DNA from: Symmetrospora coprosmae
Lineage: Eukaryota > Basidiomycota > Cystobasidiomycetes > Symmetrosporaceae
Direction of reading: 5' to 3'
NCBI GenBank assembly: GCA_008802785.1
Contig: VUYT01000036.1
Span: 62,001-126,000 of the forward strand
DNA length: 64,000 nt
The notes under the pieces were generated by a model. It was not told the origin of the DNA. It did not search any database and saw only the letters and a program-made list of their open reading frames with translations. Of the stretch, positions 12,601 to 22,946 are shown one piece after another (position 1 is the stretch's first letter; every line of letters begins with the position of its first letter). The translations under genes and the position numbers were made by a program.

Positions 12601-12702
12601 CATGGTGTTACCTCGCCGGGAGCAGACGACGAGAAGGAGATTGCGCTGGATGAGATTGTGGATTGCAGGCGGTTGTCCCTTCGTGTTGCACTGCAGCGGT
12701 GA
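9634..12702 (+). CDS. COIL: Coilin-like protein
   Basis: Coilin scaffolds Cajal bodies, where spliceosomal snRNPs mature. Four exons: 9634-9948, 10078-10094, 10170-12246, 12316-12702; 931 residues. The N-terminus (about 20-115) fits the coilin N-terminal ubiquitin-like self-association domain: RIRVKTTAAHLPLLPE, a helix, MTLDGFDLLETLSSETLDP, then NRDVIEISS. A basic cluster follows (AAKRSARRTS, FKRRRVSP), then a long Ser/Asp/Glu/Ala-rich linker. The C-terminus (about 780 on) fits the coilin atypical Tudor domain: ETWPKVNAPGDGERIAVK, ILELSETSYMPELSTYYG and VVLSLDSDP, the same order as in animal coilin (LPLLAAPP, GEKIAFKLLEL, SPDVSDYKEGRI). Coilin is poorly described in fungi, so both ends matching is notable. 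An alternative is an unrelated protein with only the Tudor-like end; I consider that less likely. Confidence 0.78.
10078..10094 (+). other. 17-nt micro-exon in coilin-like gene
   Basis: Seventeen bases encode NRDVIE (the last codon is split) between acceptor ctggcag and donor gtaagt. It joins LDP of exon 1 to EISSRAAKRSARR of exon 3, and it is the final strand of the N-terminal domain. Because 17 is not a multiple of three, skipping would shift the frame. Confidence 0.8.
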
Positions 12703-12787
12703 CTCCGAGAATAATGCTATGCGTCTTCCATCCCATCGTGGCCGCCTCCTCTGCTCTGTACCATCCACTGCCTAAGCCAGCTGGAGG

Positions 12788-15146
12788 ATGAGAGCGCCGT
12801 CTGGCCGAGCCATGAGGTTGAGGATAGCAGCGATCCAGTGCAGACAGCCGCAGTCGCAGTGCAGACCGCTGTCACTATCCTCCTCGTCGCCGTTGTTGGC
12901 GTCCGCCAGTGCGCAGCGTCGCCTTCTCCACTCATCCAGCAGCTGCAGCAGCAGCAGCAATACCAACAGCCCCAGCATACAGGCAGCACCGCCATCAAGC
13001 AGCTCCAGCTCATCTGGATCGCCATCCTCAGGTGCTGCTGCCGCAGCTTCGCCAGCGTCGTCCTCCGGTTCCAGCTCCAGCGGATCTTCCCCCAAACTCC
13101 CGCCCTCATCGTCGTCCCTGTCGCGCCGCAAGAATACGGATCTCGCCCTCATCCTCAGCGGTACGCTGGGCATATCGGCCCTGCTCTTCTACAACCTCCG
13201 CCCGCAGGCCATTGAACCAGCGGGGCCCGCCCCGAACATCTCGTCAGTGACGCCCTCGAGCCGCGCTTTCACCCTGCCAGTCGCAACGTCGTCAGGAACG
13301 CAGTTCCGCCAGATCGACATGCTCCCCGCGGGCGCAGTCACGCAGCTGCTGTCCAAGAACGAGCGCTCGTACGCCATCTCGCGGCCCGGGAACCCCCTGT
13401 TCCGCTACGACACGAACAGCGTCGCTTCGAACGAGACGTGCGAGGACGCCCACAGCTTCACCATCCTCGAACACCAAGGGAACGACTATATTCTCACGAG
13501 CATGTTTGACGGGCATGCGGGATACGCAACGAGCAGGCTCATGAGCACGGACCTCGAAAAGTACATTGCCAGGGAGCTCATGGACGTCCTCAGCGGGGTT
13601 TATAGGAGCCTCAGCGTCACTGGCGAAGGGTGGTGGGAGTGGCTGTGGAACACGGGCAAGAAGCCTAGTACTAGAACTACTTCGGCAGTACCGTCTGTGC
13701 CGTCTCAGTCCGGGGGTGGGCAAGCGGGCAATGGCGTGGAAATCGGCCTAGATCAACGGAGTGCACTCATCCCAGAAGCGTTGCGGCGGGCGTACCAGCT
13801 TGCCGACAGAGACATCATCAACGCTCCGTCCAACTACCTTAGGTCGCTCACTGGCACGGCCGGGGCGAAGGAGGGCAGTATTCCCCAGATGACCGAGGCG
13901 CAGCGGAGTCGCGGCCTGTCACTGCTCAGCCCGGCTCTGTCTGGCTCCTGCGGCCTGTCAGCCTTGATCGACTGCTCATCTCCGCAGCTCTATGTGGCCA
14001 TTGCGGGCGACTCGCGAGCCGTCATGGGCACGTACGATGCTGCCACAAACAAGTGGACGGCGGAGACGCTATCGGAGGATCAGACGGGTCGGAGCGTAAA
14101 GGAGGTGAACCGCGTTCGGTCGGAACATCCGAAAAACGAGAGCGAGACGGTCATCATGCGCGGGAGAGTCCTTGGCGGGCTGGAGCCGACGAGAGCCTTT
14201 GGTGACGGAAAGTACAAGTTGTGAGTGTTGGCTTACCTCGACATGGACCAGAGAGGTCAGCTGTCTGATGTCTAGCGATCATCTGGACAGTCCTCTTGGC
14301 GTGCAGGAGAAGCTCATCCAGGCTTTCAGACCGAACACGTCCCGGACAGCCCCACCTTCCCTATACAAGACCCCTCCTTACGTTACTGCTCTTCCAGAAG
14401 TCACAACTTTCGCTCTTGCAGCCAACCCAGCAGCTATCGCCGGCTTCACTCCAACACAGAAAGGCGCCCCCTCTGCCACACTAGCAGGCCCGCCTGCACA
14501 GAGCGACACTCTCACGAACTACACGCCGCTATCTACGTCCAACAACACGGCTCTGCCCGATGGAGTACCGACGACTGGAAGCAGCTCACGGGACGTTGGT
14601 CGGCGCTTCGTCGTCCTCGCAACGGATGGCCTGTACGACTGCCTCTCGTCTGAGGAGGTTGTCGCGCTCGTCGCGGGCCACCTTGACGGCTTGAAAGGCG
14701 ATAAAAGCAAGAAGGAGCTCTTTGAGCAGATCGGAAGCGTCAAAAATGACCCAACAGCCGCTGGCACGGCCAGCCCGCACAAGCCACGCTCTGCGGCAGA
14801 GAACAGCGCTACCAAGCGCTACTGCTTCGAGGACAGCAACATCTGCACCCATCTCATTCGGTGCGGCCGTACATAGCTTGCTTCGGTTCTAAGCACGCTA
14901 GCTTCGCTGACTCGGATCTGCCTCGCATACAGGAACGCCCTTGGCGGGGCCCAGCGAGAGCAGGTATCGGCCTTGCTCTCCATCCCGCCTCCCCACTCGC
15001 GTCGGTACAGGGACGACATCACCATCACGGTACTTCTACTCGGCAGCGATCCTAGCAATGCCTCGAGCACGGCAAGCGAAGGCAGTGAAAAGCTCATGCA
15101 GGGCGTGCGGCGGATCTGGACGAGTCCGGAGAAGGCAAAGCTTTGA
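12788..15146 (+). CDS. Mitochondrial PP2C-type phosphatase (Ptc5/PDP-like)
   Basis: Metal-dependent Ser/Thr phosphatase, probably mitochondrial; yeast relatives Ptc5/Ptc6 and animal PDP dephosphorylate pyruvate dehydrogenase E1-alpha. Exons 12788-14220, 14276-14860, 14933-15146; 743 residues. The first 50 residues are Arg/Ser-rich with no acidic residues (a likely presequence), then an Ala/Ser-rich stretch and one hydrophobic helix (LALILSGTLGISALLFYNL). All PP2C metal motifs are visible: NETCEDAHSF, SMFDGHAGYATS, VAIAGDSRAVMG, FVVLATDGLYDCLSSEE and RRYRDDITITVLLLG. EPTRAFGD is split from its continuation by intron 1, which interrupts KYKF-DHLDSP. A long insertion between the last catalytic motifs is typical of the Ptc5 group. 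The substrate is inferred from the family. It converges with GEN1 at a 244-bp gap. Confidence 0.88.
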
Positions 15147-15390
15147 GTGTCGCGATCGGCTGATAGACAGCTTGTAGCATAGCAGTGCAATGCGGCGTAC
15201 CGATCGCCACGATCGGTTGGCTGTTGGGCATGTGTTCCTTAAAGGTGGCGTGCATGTGTTCAGCCTTGCTTCCTGATACTGCTTGACAACAACGAATGAA
15301 GGACTGCCACAAATACTACGGCAACCGTGAGAAGGACAATTCGAAGAGAGACTGCAACTGAAGTGCTGGTCGTAGCCGAGAATCTGGCGG

Positions 15391-18300
15391 CTAGTCGGAA
15401 GAGCACAGGTCAATGATCGCTGGCGGGACCTTGGTGTCCGCCTTGTGCTTGCTCGGCTGCTTGCCAGTGCGCATATCTCTCTTGCCGGTAGAGGGAGCAA
15501 CGGAGGTGTACGACGCCAGACTCGTGCCTGCGTTCGACTTGAATGAGCTGGAGCTAGAGCTGCATCCAGCGCCCTTCCTGCCCGTGCCCACGCTCGCTCC
15601 CGTGAGCTTGAACGCGGGCACCTCCGGCAGATCGCTCTCGGAGCCGCTGTCGCTGAAGTCGTCCCGATAAAGGTAGGGAGCCTTGGCCTGGACCTTGGCT
15701 TGGCGTGCTTTGCTGGCGGCACCAGCAGCAGTCTCTTTTACAGGCAGTGCTGAGGCCGAAGTAGATTTGCTCGAGACGGGCGGAGACGGAAGGCTGCTCG
15801 AGGAACGACGAGCCGTGTCGGCAGACATGGAGCGCCTGGGCGACTTTGTCGGGGACAGCAGGGTCGGACTGACGCTTCTGCTGGAAGGCTGGGCGCGAGG
15901 CTTTGGCCGGGGCGGTCCGTCGAGAATCTGTACGTCCGAGTCTGAATCCTCTGAAGGCGGTGTGGGCGGCAGCGGCCCGTTCGAGCGCGATTTTACCTTG
16001 CCCTGCTTGGAGGCGGCAGGTGCAGCCGTCTTGACCCGGGCGACATTGCCGAAGTAATCGTTACGCAGCTGTGAGTACTTGCTGGGCGCTGGCAGTGCAG
16101 GCGGAGACGACCCGAAGACGTCTTCTTCCGCCTTCTTCTTCGGGGCCGCAGTTTTGCTGACTGCTGTCGACTTTTTCCTCAGCTCGCTATCCGAGTCGTC
16201 CTCGTCCGAGGTCGTTTCGTGTCGTTTGGGCTTCGCCAGACCCTTGATGACCGCCTTCTTCGCGGTAGCCGCCTTTCCGCGAGGACTTTTGCCCTTGCCT
16301 CTCGCCTTGGTGCGCTTGGCTTCCGCTTTCTCCTCCTCCCTCTGCTCCCACTCCTCAACCAGCTGCGAATAGGCGAGGCGAAGCAGGCTCTCCTGGATCC
16401 ACAGTTTGCACTCCTTGTCGGGTTCTTCGAATACCGAGTTTCTGTCTGCAGCCGGCACGGCTCCAGGCGCGTCTGGTCCGTGTAATCTCGCTATCAGCGC
16501 CGCTGCTGCCACTTTGCGCGCCTGCAGCTTGCCGACATTCGGGTCTGGATGGCGCAAGCGCAGCATGGCTTGTTGAGCGAGGAGGCTAGGGTCAATCAAG
16601 AGCTGCAGCTCCTGCGTGATCTTCTTGCCTGGGTTGTACTGCCGCAGCTTTGTTACTTGCTGGAAGATGGCGAGGGCAGATGGTGACATGTTGGGTGCAG
16701 GATGGGCCGAAGGGCTCGGTGGTCCGCTGCGTGAAGGCGAGGCGAGGGCAAACTCGTCCAGCGCCTTTGCCAGCTGCTTCGAAGGCGATTCAGCAGCACT
16801 GTAATCAGCAGCAGCTGCCCCATCACCTGAAGGTCGGTGCAGGGCTCGAATCAGGTGATGCACGACGATGCACTCCCAGATCTGGTTCCGGAATCTGCAG
16901 AAACGTCGTATGTGAGCTGGACGGCCTGTCATCGAATAGCCGAACGTATCTGGACCCACTTCTGCAGAATCTCCTGATGTGTAAACTCGAAGAGCTCGTC
17001 CATGACTTCCGTGAGCTTCCCAATGTCGATCCTCCCCGCCCAGGTATGTCTCTTGCTGAATGACGCATACTTCGGGACCTCGGACGTGTCCGGGTCATAG
17101 TACCGGCGTGCCGTCTTCGCATCAGGCCAGTTGTCGGCGATCTTCTTGGCGACTGCAGCTGCCTTCCGGGCGAGAAGACCTGCTTCGTTGGTCGTGAGCT
17201 GGTGTCGAATATCGTCACGGAACCCGGAGAGGAAGCTCTGTAGCTGTTTGCCGGACAGCGTCTTTACGGCGTGGGCAAGACGCTCCCCGTAGCCGCCTTT
17301 CGCGAGGGCGATGGAGATGGTGGGGCCGATGCCGCTGAGACCGCTTTGATCGTAGCTTGACAACGACGCCGTAAGGTCTGTCAGCAGCCGCAAGCACCAT
17401 CTCGTCCACCTGTCCTGGACTCACTCGCCGCCGGACATCAGGGCTACTAGGATTAGTCCTGGAATGGTGAGGTCGGTCACTGCCTCTATGTCAAACTGCC
17501 TGTATAGAGTGGGTGGCCTCTCGTTACTAACGCTAAAAGCGTTCTTGACTGGGATGTTGGAAGAATCAGAGCCGGTCAGAGCCGGTCAGGGCAGCAGGAG
17601 CATAGGAGAGGTAGAGCCGACGCACGGACGCTCTGCGCTCCAAACAGAAAGCTGTCCGCATCGTCTGTGATGATGAGATCAATCTCGTTGCGTCGACTGA
17701 GCATTGCGAGCTCGGCCTCTGCTTCGCCGGGAGCCTACACGCGTTGCAGAGATCCGCGTGAGCTTCACGCCCTTTCGGGTTGGGGGAATGAACAGAGGGG
17801 TCCAGAGACCACGCACCAGTCTCCATTCGTAGCCGAAGGCCTCGATGAGCTTTATCGTGTCTGCCTCCAGCCGGTGCTCGCCCCTCCAGATGCGGTTCCC
17901 GCGCTTGACGGGCGGTCGATGTGGTCCATCGAAGACGAAGAGTGCGAGTGCGCCTGCTTTCGAGAGGCGGACGATGCGGTGGAAGAGGTTTCGCAATTCA
18001 GGATTGGCTGTGTGATTGGTCGTCAGTATTCTTTCTCCGACGCGTTCGCGGACGTGTGGCAAACAGGTGTGCCTGCAGGCGAGCGTGTTGATCCACCCGA
18101 CTCACCGCCGCCCTCGCTCTCGTACGAGTGGAAGAACCACGCAGAGGCGTCTATGCCGACCTGGTTGCGATATATGAGTGTGCGTGTGACGTTGTGCGCA
18201 ACCGCGTCAGACTGCTGTAACGGCTTGTGAGCTGCGAAATGGCCTTGCCATGGCCGCACCCTCAGTCCGAGCAGGCGACCCGCGTCGATGCCCTGCCCAT

Positions 18301-18409
18301 GCTCTTGCCAATCCACGTACGCCTCGTCGAAGATATCGAGGGCAATCTGCTCAAACGTCTTCTCCACTGCTGCAGGCTTGAGATGCTGCCACAGTCCAGT
18401 CACGCCCAT
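15391..18409 (-). CDS. YEN1: GEN1/Yen1-like Holliday junction resolvase (XPG/Rad2 family)
   Basis: Structure-selective nuclease that cuts Holliday junctions late in the cell cycle. Seven exons: 18409-18260, 18160-18106, 18007-17817, 17734-17626, 17548-17425, 17355-16960, 16894-15391; 842 residues. XPG-N: MGVTGLWQHLKP and VGIDASAWFFHS. XPG-I: FVFDGPHRPPVKRG, EWRLAPGEAEAELAML and DLIITDDADSFLFGA carry the acidic metal ligands. The helix-hairpin-helix follows as MSGGDYDQSGLSGIGPTIS, which is the GEN1 pattern rather than the FEN1 or XPG pattern. A chromodomain-like region may lie around 280-420 (FRNQIWECIVVHHLIRAL). The C-terminus is a Lys/Ser/Pro-rich tail with basic patches (KRTKARGKGK, KPKRHE) that could hold localisation and phosphorylation sites. 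Intron 4 contains a short direct repeat (agccggtc). The next gene upstream is divergent, 648 bp away. Confidence 0.9.
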
Positions 18410-19057
18410 CTTGCTGCTGCTGCTGCTGTGCGAAACAACTGACGCTGAGATGCATCAGATCAGTGCAGCCAACCAGAAGGGAAAGGGACGTCGGGAGACC
18501 CTCGACGTGCTATGCATCGACTATGATATGCAGCCCACTGATGAGCGCATCCTCCGACCGGCTGCAGTACGGACGATCCAAGGCAAAGCCCCTCGTTAAC
18601 GTTGGAATGGAGGAAGTGGCAAGCTCGAGAATTCATGCCAATACCACACGGCACGCTTGCACACCTAGCCATGGATACGACATCGAGCAAGGCCTGCCGC
18701 AGTCTGACTGTGCATGCGGTTCCCACCGCGTAAGGGCGTTCCGTCTCGAGCCGATCCATCGGCTCCGAACCATCGCTTGAAAGGCCATCCGTCCAGACGA
18801 AACATAGGGAGACAGTCGGCAGTCCCCCTGAGAACTGATTAGATGCTGCGGCAGTGCAATGATATGACCTTTGATTGGGAGCTGGCTGCCTGTCGAGGCG
18901 CTTGCAAGGCATTGAGTTCGCCGCGCAGGTTGCCTCTGCTTCCGCATCTCCAACGCACCGTCTCGACCCCACACTGTCCTTCACTCGGTTACCGACAGAC
19001 ATCTGGCTGGTTCCACTTGTCCACGACTCGCTATTGCAGGGCATTAGTCACTACGTC
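18410..19057. promoter_or_regulatory. Divergent intergenic region, GEN1 / secreted protein
   Basis: 648 bases without a supportable gene. A CTG/CAG run of about five units sits immediately before the GEN1 start codon (about 18413-18428). Small open frames on both strands here have no recognisable motif or splice logic. I see no clear TATA element. Confidence 0.5.
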
Positions 19058-20759
19058 ATGCGTATCCCACTCTCCTGGAGAGCTCTCTGGCTCGCTGCGC
19101 TGCTCGACGTCTGCGCAGCGAGATTTACCGCTATCCCTCGAGCAACAGTGGCTCCCTCTCCCCCGCGCATGCTACTGCGTCCTCGTGACCCCACCTTTAC
19201 TCAAGTGACGTCCACCCCAACGCCAACGCGAATGTCATTGCGCCCTCGTGACACGGCTCCCACTGTGTGCACCCTCACCGGGACCGCTTGCGGCGCCAAC
19301 TCTCCCTCAACGCAAACCTGCGTCTCTTCGGGCGCCGCTTGTCCGACAACTGGCAGCGGATCCACCTGTGTCCTCACTGGCACTATCTGCGGTGCCGGCG
19401 TAGCTGTCACCGGCACCTGCACAAAGTCAGGAGGGGCTTGCTCAACAACTCAGGGCGCGGCACCTACGTGCACTCTCACCGGCTCACCGGCATGTGGCCC
19501 TACTGCAACCGCAGGTCAGACCTGCGTCACTTCAGGTACCGCTTGCCCATCCTCCGGCGGCAGCGGATCTACCACTTGCAGCGCAACTACAGTTAGCAAC
19601 TGCCCCTCTGGAGCAAATGGCAGTTCCGCCTGCGCGCCCACCGTCACCACCACATGCGGCACCGTCACTGGAACCGGAAACACCGCAGCTGAGACTCCGA
19701 AGCCGTGCACCAAGGAATCCTGTGAAGACAAGAAGCTCGACCTGTCCTTGGCTAACCCATACGTCCGGTTCTTCCTTGCTGGCACGGAAGATCTGGGAGA
19801 TGAAAGTATCGTGCTCGATATCTTGGGATGGTGGGCAACTAACCACATCTGATCTTGCACGCTTGTTGCGATCCCTGACGCCCACCCGTGTCCATTTGTC
19901 CCGGCCAGTCCGAAGACAAAGCTTGGTGACCCTCTTACATCCTTGCAGTGGAGACGATCTCGAGGTGAGTATTCTACCTGCTCTGTGGCCTGCTCGGGAG
20001 TGCGCGCAGCGACTCATCAGCCTTCGGGTGCAGTCGCTCCCGCTGACTGGATGATCTGATGATCTCACAGGCAGCAACAATGCATTGACGCAGCAGTGCT
20101 CGGTGTGTTACGAGGTCAGGTATCGCACAGTGTTCTTACAGATGGTTGCTGAGTACACCATCTGACCTTGCCAGTCCTTCATGCTGCAAGAGCTTCCCGG
20201 ACGAGGTGAAATGCAGCAGTTTGCCATCCAAGTCGCGGACAGCATGACGTATTGGGTGTGGAACATCAATATAGCAACGCCCAACTTCCAATACTCTAGT
20301 AAAGCGTCCTGCCCTTCATCGGCCGTTCTCAGTCCATCGCTGATTCGGCTTCGTGCGATTATCAGATCCTCTGTACGAAGCTCGCCAGCGCTTCCGATTC
20401 AGGTGCCAGGAGACCCGCACCGATACCGATAGCAAGTATCTCGGCCGGAGCTGCTTGATCATCACCGAAGCGCTCGACCCAAACAGCTCGGACGCGTCCA
20501 AGAAGGTCGAACAATGCCTGGGGATGTCTCCGAACTCCGATACGAGCGTCATCAACGGTGGTCTAAAAGCCGCGTCGTGCCAAGAGGCTGCAGCCAATGG
20601 AGGCCAGTTCCTCTGGCACATCCGTAAGTTCCGCCACGTTGCTGTTCTTCCGACAGCGGCACTGCTGACCGCAAGTTCCCCTTCCCGTTCTGCATAGAGG
20701 ATGTCTCGAGCGAATTTCGTGCCAGTGACAACCATCGCTACAAATTCGAAACTATATAG
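19058..20759 (+). CDS. Secreted protein with tandem cysteine repeats
   Basis: Not recognised as a named family. Proposed exons: 19058-19830, 19909-19964, 20071-20114, 20175-20298, 20366-20623, 20698-20759; 438 residues. The start at 19058 gives a signal peptide (MRIPLSWRALWLAALLDVCA); the frame is open further 5' but that adds no sense. A Pro/Thr-rich segment with two RPRD-ending stretches precedes about three and a half repeats of C-x-LTG-x(1-3)-CG-x(5-8)-TC-x2-SG-x-AC, then a Cys-poorer C-terminal domain (NPYVRFFLAGTEDLG, LTQQCSVCYESFML, SDSMTYW-like DSMTYWVWNIN, RSCLIITEALDPNSS, AASCQEAAANGGQFLWHI) ending DNHRYKFETI. Exons 2 and 3 are the weakest part of the model. Role unknown; an extracellular, wall or host-interaction role is a guess from secretion and Cys content. 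Confidence 0.68.
19268..19680 (+). repeat. Cys-rich tandem repeats in the secreted protein
   Basis: Three units of about 33-36 residues, each with four cysteines, begin CTLTGTACG, CVLTGTICG and CTLTGSPACG and share TC-x2-SG-x-AC about ten residues later. A fourth, degenerate unit (CSATTVSNC to CGTVTG) follows. Even Cys number per unit suggests disulphide-linked modules. Confidence 0.85.
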
Positions 20760-20853
20760 TCTTGAAACGATGCGTGCGTGTGATGTCCCAGAGGCTAGCC
20801 TCCCTTTAGCGGAGATATCGCACGTTGCCTTTCAGTTAGGTGCTGGGATCTAG

Positions 20854-22810
20854 CTACCGATTCATACCGGCCTTCTTCGGCATACTCCTGCTCGCATCGT
20901 AATGCGGGAAGGCATCTCCCCATCTGCTTTTCCTCGCGTCGTAATACTCCTGCTTGCCTGTCGATTTCGCAACCGTGAAGCGCTCGATGTTGGTTGTCGG
21001 ACAGCACGCGTCCAGCAGGACGTGCCCGCCCCGTTTCAGCGGGGGCAGCACGAGTCGAGGCCATTGAGGGTCGGCCGCGGGGCGCGCACCACGCTTCATG
21101 ACAAAGTACGAGTGCGAGGCGCCTTCTTCGTTGTTGCTAGCGTGCTTGGTCTTGCGGAGGAAAGCAGGCCGCTGCAGCTTTTGGCTGAAGTGGCAGAACG
21201 AGCGGGACTTGTGCAACGGGCAGGCTCCGTCGTGTGGACACTGCAGGAATGGCGGTCGTCCCGTCAGCTATGTTCCCATCCTACATCAGGGGCCAGGAGG
21301 GCTCACCGGAGCAACGACGTAGCAACCTCGAGTCTCGTCTGCTAACCCGCTCGTACCGTCCTGGGGAGCCATATCGCGTGGCCCCCGTGGCTCAGCAAAG
21401 AACGTTTCGCCTCCGATGACCAGCTCCTCTTCGTCCTCTTCGTCGACCTCGCTGCGGGACCCGGCCGCCGTCCGCGCGCTGTGTCTTCCGAGGCGCAGAA
21501 GCTGATCTCTGGCCTGCGACACCAGGTCGAACCCTCTCGGCGTTCCCCTGTCGATGACGACAATGACTTCTGCGTCCGAGTCCCACATGCTCCTCACGAC
21601 CTCGCGCCTGACTTTATCGTTCGGCAGGTCGCCTAGCGTGAACGCAGCGAGAGCCATGGTGTCGCTGGCGGGGATGTCTGGGAAGGCAGCGGCAATGGTA
21701 TCTTGCAGGTTTGGGGCACCAAGCGAGGTCTGGTGCAGCTTTGTCCGCAATGAGCCAGATGGGAGGGAAGCAAGCAGGGCCGAGGAGATGGACTGCATAG
21801 CGCGGGACGAGTCCAGTGCGACGTAGGAGATGGGCGAGGTGCTGGAGGTGCCGCCAGATCCTGACCAAACTTCGTGAGCCGCCCTGTGGCGAGGGAAAGA
21901 TTGTCAGTGCATTCTCGTCATCGCCTTACACGCGCAAGCCTATAACCCGACTAACCAGCCTCCACTCCCGACGCCCGCTCCCCAGTCGATGATCTTCCGC
22001 GGACGCCATGGCACCTCCCCCTCTCCCGTGGTCATCTCCATGCGCTTCTTGGTCTCGGTGAGCACGGCCAGGGTGGACGCGTAGATGGACGGCATGACTC
22101 CCGCGACGTAGGCGAGAGCCGTCTGGCCATCCAGGAACGGCTTTTGCGCGGGCTTGTCGATGAATGCATCTTCCGGCTCAAGTACGGGCGCGTCGTCGTC
22201 TCCGAGGGAGGAGCCGCTCCTTGCCCTGCCTTTCCCTTTTCCCTTTGCTGCGCTCCTGCTCTTTGCCCTGGTGGCGGCAGTCAGCTCGGGCGAGGTTGTC
22301 GTCGCTCGAAAGTACTCGTAGAGTGCGAGGGCGCGCTGCCGTATGCGCGGCTTCTCAGTGCCTGAAGTTCAGTATGAGAGCTCCCCATGTCAGCTCCAAG
22401 AATGGCCAGGCGATATGCACAGCGTAGCATTGGCCAGGCTAGTCGGTACCCACGCACCCACCTTCTATCAGGCGGTTCACGGCGAGCTGCAGTTCGAGCG
22501 GGACGGTGACCATTCCGATGCGAGACGAGCCAGCGCGGGCCGCTGCAGAGCGCCGTATCGCTCCACCTCCCTCGTCGACCTCGACGTCGTCCTCGTCCTC
22601 CCTGTAGAGCGCGTCATGATCATCTTGCTCGCCGCCGCGTCGGCGAGGCACAAATTCGGGATTCTCAATGTACTCGGGCTGCACGGCGGTGCTGCTCGAC
22701 GTGCTCGACGAGGCTGCCGCTGTGGATAGCACACATTGCTGCTGCTGATATAGACGCCGCCCTGCTGCTGCTCGGTGCAGGGTGGAAGCTGTCGCAGTCG
22801 CAGCTCTCAT
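20854..22810 (-). CDS. RSM22: Mitochondrial Rsm22/METTL17 family protein
   Basis: Methyltransferase-like factor required for assembly of the mitochondrial small ribosomal subunit; METTL17 carries an iron-sulphur cluster. Four exons: 22810-22462, 22361-21956, 21883-21307, 21240-20854; 572 residues. The N-terminus is Arg/Ala-rich (MRAATATASTLHRAAAGRR), a likely presequence. Family landmarks in order: PLELQLAVNRLIEG, TALAYVAGVMPSIYASTLAV, the SAM-fold segment KIIDWGAGVGSGGWAA spanning intron 2, MWDSDAEVIVVIDRGTPRGF, and the cysteine motif CPHDGACPLHKSRSFCHFSQ, then QRPAFLRKTKHA and LLDACC. The cysteines match those proposed to bind the cluster in METTL17. The start is the only ATG upstream of the targeting sequence in frame. 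It is 136 bp downstream of BUD22 on the same strand. Confidence 0.92.
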
Positions 22811-22946
22811 GCAGGCGAGCGCGGGAGGTGATGGTGGCGAAAAGGAGAAGAGCCTCTAGGTACGGCCGCATTGCTCGGTGGGACACGACTATGTAGACGA
22901 CAACAACATCAACAGCTTCGTGGCGCAAATCACTCTGATATCCACC

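Noticed and set aside
18460-19044. Minus-strand 194-codon frame between GEN1 and the secreted protein
   Set aside because: No motif or targeting signal; mixed Cys/Ser/Arg composition; lies in the expected promoter space.
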